Assembly (NCBI RefSeq): GCF_036894955.1
Contig: NZ_CP145905.1
Location: 3,490,501-3,554,500, forward strand
Length of the DNA stretch: 64,000 nt
Source: Paenibacillus sp. KS-LC4
GTDB lineage: Bacteria > Bacillota > Bacilli > Paenibacillales > Paenibacillaceae
Direction: 5' to 3'
In this document: in pieces, positions 60,396 through 64,000 of the stretch
How the letters are laid out: the number at the start of each line of letters is the position of its first letter
Position numbering within the stretch: the first letter of the stretch is position 1
Translations under genes and position numbers: made by a program
The notes under the pieces: model-generated
Database searches by the model: none
What the model saw: only the letters and a program-made list of their open reading frames with translations
Told to the model about the DNA's origin: nothing

Positions 60396-60411
60396 TGTGA
60401 TTGAAATCACA
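60396..60411 (-). promoter_or_regulatory. FNR box upstream of hmp
   Basis: TGTGATTGAAATCACA is a full match. On the minus strand a TATACT hexamer (60374-60369) lies 21 bases on, so the site is centred near -41.5 of hmp. Confidence 0.8.
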
Positions 60412-60590
60412 ATCAAAAATGCTGAATTGTGACCGTTTCCCTATGGGTTAGTCGGGCAGCGGCTGGATTCGAGCCATTTTTCAACCATATAGCGTTTTTT
60501 GTCACATTTGACGTCAATCATTCACGTTTTAGACAATCGTTAGACAAAGTTCTTTAAGGTTCGACTAAGGTTTTGTTTATATAATAATAA

Positions 60591-60655
60591 CTATCAACCC
60601 CACAGTTGATCATATAACTAGGACAGGCCCACAGCGATGTGGGCCGCTTTTTTTT
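60591..60655 (+). ncRNA. Candidate small regulatory RNA
   Basis: TATAAT (60580-60585) stands 6 bases before the proposed start. The transcript of about 65 bases would have a hairpin ATCAAC-CCCACA-GTTGAT (60593-60610) with a C-rich loop, an open linker, then a strong terminator GGCCCAC/GTGGGCC (60626-60645) with T8. No gene on the plus strand ends here and the two flanking genes are on the minus strand, so the terminator has no other client. C-rich loops are the pairing part of several Bacillota small RNAs such as RoxS/RsaE. No match to a named family is claimed. Confidence 0.5.
60626..60655 (+). terminator. Rho-independent terminator of the candidate small RNA
   Basis: GGCCCAC (60626-60632) and GTGGGCC (60639-60645), 6-base loop, then GC and T8. 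Confidence 0.9.
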
Positions 60656-60701
60656 GAAAATATAATATAGGAAAGGCTATATATAACGCTGCCATCCTTT
60701 C

Positions 60702-61700
60702 TCACACCTGAAAATCTGGTTTGCCATCCTCTGACCAATGCAGCTGCTTAATGAACGTATGACGATTCGGATCATTGAGCGGGTCGCCCTCAATCTCCTT
60801 ATAAATGCGGGCATGATACACGAATACATCCGTCTCGCCATCCTCCGCTACAGTGAAGCTGTTATGGCCTGGTCCATATTGCCCGCGCTCCTCATCCGTC
60901 TTAAATACCGGCTCCGGCGATTTTGTCCACGAAGCAGCAGCAAGCAGGTCGCTTTCCTCCGATGCCGTTAGCAAGCCAACGCAATAATTAAAATCGGTAG
61001 CGCTTGCCGAATAGCTGATGAAAATACGCCCGCCCCGCTTGATGACCGCTGGTCCCTCATTCACCAAATAACCGATTTTTTCCCAATCGTATTCCGGGGT
61101 TGAAATCATAATCTGAGTCCCGCGAATCGTCCAAGGATTTTCCATCGCCGCGATGTACAGGTTTGTATTGCCTTTAATCGCCGGATCATTTTGCGCCCAA
61201 ACCAGATAACGCTCTCCCTTATGCTCAAACGTCGTAGCATCCAGGTTAAAGGACTCCCAGTTCATTATGATTTTGCCCTTCTCCGTCCATGCGCCCTCCA
61301 GCGGATTAGCGCTTTCATTTTCAAGGACATAGGTACGATGAGCAAAGCTTGCATCCGTCCTGCCCGAAGCAAAATAAATGTACCAGCGGCCGTCGATAAA
61401 ATGAATTTCCGGCGCCCAAATTTTCTCGCTCATCTCGCCGCTCTCATGCTTGTGCCAGATCGCAACAGGCTCCGCATCAGCAAGCCCTGCAATCGTCTGC
61501 GAACGACGCAGCTCAATATAATGATAATCCGGCTCTGTCGCCGTAAAATAATACCAGCCATCTACATGCTTATAAATCCACGGATCCGCGCGCTGTAGAA
61601 CGATTGCTTTACCTTCATTTTGCTTCAATTGCGTTGAAATTGGTTGTAAACTCTTCGATAAATTTGTCTCTTCCGTCTTTTCTCCATTTGGCAACTGCAT
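60702..61700 (-). CDS. Intracellular GH43 family glycosidase
   Basis: About 332 residues with a five-bladed GH43 propeller and no signal peptide, so it acts inside the cell on imported oligosaccharides, probably as an arabinofuranosidase or xylosidase. The three acid residues are in VLQRADPWIYKHVDGW (base), SFNLDATTFEHKGERY (pKa modulator) and LVNEGPAVIKRGGRIF (acid). HNSFTVAEDGETDVFVYHAR is the late propeller signature. The frame opens at 61745, but AAAGGTTGGA is placed before the ATG at 61700. Next to a DoxX gene 60 bases upstream in the same direction. Confidence 0.87.
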   Translation of the reverse strand: MQLPNGEKTEETNLSKSLQPISTQLKQNEGKAIVLQRADPWIYKHVDGWYYFTATEPDYHYIELRRSQTIAGLADAEPVAIWHKHESGEMSEKIWAPEIHFIDGRWYIYFASGRTDASFAHRTYVLENESANPLEGAWTEKGKIIMNWESFNLDATTFEHKGERYLVWAQNDPAIKGNTNLYIAAMENPWTIRGTQIMISTPEYDWEKIGYLVNEGPAVIKRGGRIFISYSASATDFNYCVGLLTASEESDLLAAASWTKSPEPVFKTDEERGQYGPGHNSFTVAEDGETDVFVYHARIYKEIEGDPLNDPNRHTFIKQLHWSEDGKPDFQV

Positions 61701-61760
61701 CAATCCAACCTTTCTCATCAAGTTCACCCATATGTATTTGGTCACACAAATCGTAAAAGC

Positions 61761-62186
61761 TTAGGCTTCCTCTGACTGGACCCTTCTTCTGCCGCCGTGA
61801 AACACATTGTCGAGCGATAGCCAGCTGCTGCCATTCATCATCAAATGGACACAGCAGGCAAAGAGCAGCAAATCGATTTCAAAGCCATTAATTAAGCCGC
61901 TTCCACTCGTTACATACAAGAACGCTACAATCATTTGAATGGCGAATAGGGCCGCAAAAATTTTAGTTTCAAGGCCGAGAATCAATGCTGCTCCGCCTAC
62001 TACCTCAAGTGTTGCTATCACATAGGCGAAAAATCCCGAAATGCCAAAGGTATTGAACATCGTCGAGACGCTATCCATCCCCATAACAAACTTGTCAACA
62101 CCGTGAAATAAGAAAATAATCCCCATTACGATTCTTAATACAAAAGATCCAATTTCAAGCCTTTTCAAATGCTTTTGTTGATACAC
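61761..62186 (-). CDS. DoxX family membrane protein
   Basis: 141 residues with four membrane helices (FVLRIVMGIIFLFHGVDKFV, GFFAYVIATLEVVGGAALILG, IFAALFAIQMIVAFLYV, DLLLFACCVHLMM). The opening with FHGVDKF is typical DoxX (PF07681). Members are small oxidoreductase-associated or stress-related membrane proteins with poorly known function. GTG start with GGAGCTGAAGG upstream. It may be co-transcribed with the GH43 gene that follows. Confidence 0.88.
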   Translation of the reverse strand: MYQQKHLKRLEIGSFVLRIVMGIIFLFHGVDKFVMGMDSVSTMFNTFGISGFFAYVIATLEVVGGAALILGLETKIFAALFAIQMIVAFLYVTSGSGLINGFEIDLLLFACCVHLMMNGSSWLSLDNVFHGGRRRVQSEEA

Positions 62187-62336
62187 GCCTTCAGCTCCTT
62201 AGTCCTTAAGAATCACAAAAATAGTATTAACGGTACAAAATGATTATATTGTACAATAACATTAACTGACAACAATAGTTATTTTACGACAAGAAACTGC
62301 CGAGAAATCATTCTATACCTATCAGGAGGAACTGCG

Positions 62337-63854
62337 GTGTACGACTTTAAATCTGAATTCAATCAGTTGCTAACCTTTACGCTTCGCAAAAAAATCATGG
62401 CCGGATTTTCAATCATTCTCGTCTTGATTATCGGTTTGTCAGGCCTCTCCTATTTTGAGCTTAATGTCAAGGATAAGGATTATGCCGCATTGAAGCAAAG
62501 CATCGTTAATACAGAGAGACAACAGCTTCTGGCCGATGCGGCTGCCGCAGCCACAAATTCTGGAGCATCCGATAAAGTCACCGAATGGCTTGATTATGAG
62601 CAGCAACAGCTGAACACCCTTCTTCAGGACGACCGTTCGGAGAAAAACGCTAGCGCTGCCGAACTGCTTTTTCCACTTCTAACATGTCTCATTATATTAC
62701 TTGGCTTAATTGTGGCAAGAGCCATTAGTCATTACATAGCAGAGCCTGTCGTTCGTATATCGCGAAATATTGAACAAATCGCCGACGGCAACTTACTCGT
62801 TTCTGAGCTGACCTTGAAGCAAAATGACGAAATTGGTGAAACGGCCAGGGCCATCAACCGCATGAAGCAATATTTATTGCAGCTCATCGGACAAATCAAC
62901 CAAGGGGCTGAGCAAGTAGCTGCCTCTTCCCTGCTTTTACATGACGGCTCGGAGAAAAATACAGCAGCCGCGAAGCAGCTAACGGCTCATATCATTACGA
63001 TATCTGGGCAAGTCCAGCAGCAGCATGAGGGCATGCTGGGTGCACGTCATAAAGCTGAAAGCAACTTCGAACGGGCTGAAAGGATAAAGCAGTCCGCGGA
63101 CATCAGCCTTAATGCTTCTTCCCTAGTCGTTCAAGAGGTAAATTATGGCGGCTCCGTTATTGAGCAAACCGTCATACAAATGGAGAAAATAAAACATTCG
63201 ACGGAGGAGACCTTCGCGATTATTCATCAGCTCTCGGCAAGATCGCAGGAGATTGGCGCCATTGCCGATGTGATTACCGCAATTGCCAGCCAGACGCATC
63301 TGCTCGCTTTGAATGCATCAATAGAAGCGGCCCATGCTGGCGAGCAAGGCAAAGGTTTTGCCATCGTTGCAAGCGAAGTGCGCAAGCTCGCAGAGGAAGC
63401 TCGCGTATCCGCAGAACAAATCTTCGAGCTGATCGCCAATATTCAAAAGGATACGAATACCGCCTCCCATTCGATTGGCGTAGGAATTGAAGAAACGGAT
63501 GCGGGCATGAAGGTTGTCCAGCAGGCCGGCCAGTCGTTCCGTAATATCGACGCTTCCGTACAGGAGGCGACGCTTCATATTGGAGAAATTACAGCGGCCG
63601 TCAGCCATTTTGGCGATGACTCGCGCACGATGGCTGATTTGTCGGAACGCCTGGCTACGATGTCGCAAAGCATTGCCGAGGACATTCGCAACATTTCCTC
63701 CTTCTCGGAGGAGCAAATGGCGACCGTTCAGCAAATGAGCGCTTCATCAGAAGCGTTAACCTCGCTCTCTACTGAGCTGCGGGAGGAAACGCGCAAATTC
63801 AAAATAACGCCTAAAGAGCCCGAAGCGGCGGCTATTGCTGAAACATTTGAATAA
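62337..63854 (+). CDS. Methyl-accepting chemotaxis protein
   Basis: 505 residues. Membrane helices at about 22-44 and 107-130 enclose an extracytoplasmic part of only about 60 residues (Gln/Ala-rich), so it probably has no folded ligand domain of its own. HAMP about 131-185 (ISHYIAEPVVRISRNIEQIADG), then a signalling hairpin whose tip is ASQTHLLALNASIEAAHAGE, GKGFAIVASEVRKLAEE. Methylation-type Glu/Gln/Ala heptads flank it. GTG start, AGGAGG 7 bases upstream. It likely senses energy state, a membrane partner or a cytosolic signal. The last 23 bases overlap the converging LysR gene. Confidence 0.93.
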   Translation: MYDFKSEFNQLLTFTLRKKIMAGFSIILVLIIGLSGLSYFELNVKDKDYAALKQSIVNTERQQLLADAAAAATNSGASDKVTEWLDYEQQQLNTLLQDDRSEKNASAAELLFPLLTCLIILLGLIVARAISHYIAEPVVRISRNIEQIADGNLLVSELTLKQNDEIGETARAINRMKQYLLQLIGQINQGAEQVAASSLLLHDGSEKNTAAAKQLTAHIITISGQVQQQHEGMLGARHKAESNFERAERIKQSADISLNASSLVVQEVNYGGSVIEQTVIQMEKIKHSTEETFAIIHQLSARSQEIGAIADVITAIASQTHLLALNASIEAAHAGEQGKGFAIVASEVRKLAEEARVSAEQIFELIANIQKDTNTASHSIGVGIEETDAGMKVVQQAGQSFRNIDASVQEATLHIGEITAAVSHFGDDSRTMADLSERLATMSQSIAEDIRNISSFSEEQMATVQQMSASSEALTSLSTELREETRKFKITPKEPEAAAIAETFE

Positions 63855-64000
63855 AATGACGAGAGGCATTGGAAAGATAACGATTTTTAAGCCAAACGAT
63901 ACCGACATCAGATTGAAAATCTGTGTCCGTGATCGCCAGCATGCGAATCGCTGGCAGCGGGAAAGAGGCCATGACCGATTTTGGAAAGACGGTAACGCCG
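63832..64000 (-). CDS. LysR-family regulator, C-terminal end only (cut by window edge)
   Basis: The last 55 codons of a gene that enters from the right: GVTVFPKSVM, then VGIVWLKNRYLSNASRHFI and a stop at 63832-63834. This is the end of a LysR effector-binding domain (compare the GIALIPK and VGLVWRKDRYLS-type sequences). The DNA-binding part is outside. Its stop overlaps the end of the chemoreceptor gene by 23 bases on the opposite strand. Confidence 0.75.
   Translation of the reverse strand, partial: GVTVFPKSVMASFPLPAIRMLAITDTDFQSDVGIVWLKNRYLSNASRHFIQMFQQ

Noticed and set aside
1..64000. CRISPR arrays, tRNA or rRNA genes, complete insertion sequences
   Set aside because: No spaced direct repeats, tRNA-like cloverleaf runs, rRNA core sequences or transposase motifs were recognised.

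Overview
The window looks like chromosome of a Paenibacillus-type member of the Bacillota. Reasons visible in the sequence: strong AGGAGG-type ribosome binding sites with frequent GTG and TTG starts, low-GC Gram-positive style Rho-independent terminators, YesM/YesN-type two-component proteins, an XynD-type GH43-CBM6-CBM36 enzyme of the kind known from P. polymyxa, a Bacillus-type FNR with a C-terminal cysteine cluster, and AdaA/AdaB as separate genes. No rRNA, tRNA, complete insertion sequence, prophage or CRISPR array was seen.

Layout. 0-9.7 kb: mixed accessory genes: an acetyltransferase, a lectin-aerolysin pore-forming toxin-like protein, a degenerate HD-GYP protein, OsmC, an ABC-F ATPase, an unusual in-frame AraC regulator/siderophore-binding lipoprotein fusion with Fur-like boxes, the adaA-adaB alkylation repair operon and a broken aldo/keto reductase. 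9.7-22 kb: a hemicellulose locus on the minus strand: xynD, a second GH43, a CE4 deacetylase (two of these carry CBM36), a GH74 xyloglucanase-like protein, a large hybrid kinase and an AraC regulator, with a CcpA cre site upstream of xynD. 22-32.6 kb: hypotheticals, an APH-like kinase, a SUMF1-like/SMI1-KNR4/large-protein trio, a VOC protein, a divergent SDR-LysR pair and small proteins. 32.8-40.8 kb: a xylose-type ABC transporter (xylFGH) and, just upstream on the same strand, a three-gene sensor operon (membrane sugar-binding protein, LytS/YesM kinase, YesN regulator) with a perfect cre site. 41-46 kb: ltrA-like gene and cysJI sulfite reductase. 46.5-60.4 kb: an anaerobiosis and molybdenum-cofactor region: moaA, two mobA paralogs, mobB, moeA, fnr, class III ribonucleotide reductase nrdDG, a short Crp/Fnr-like regulator and hmp. 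60.4-64 kb: a candidate small RNA, an intracellular GH43, DoxX, a chemoreceptor and the 3' end of a LysR gene.

How it fits together. The xylan-degrading enzymes release xylo-oligosaccharides and xylose, XylFGH imports xylose, and the adjacent sensor operon is the natural candidate to switch it on; cre sites in both places suggest CcpA repression. In the 51-60 kb region I read four FNR-type palindromes (TGTGA-N6-TCAC) in front of fnr, mobB/nrdG, moeA and hmp, at nearly the same distance from a -10-like hexamer, so this stretch reads as a compact FNR regulon covering DNA precursor synthesis without oxygen, molybdenum cofactor supply and NO detoxification. The Mo-dependent enzyme served by these cofactor genes is not in the window. 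All family assignments are from motif reading, without database searches.
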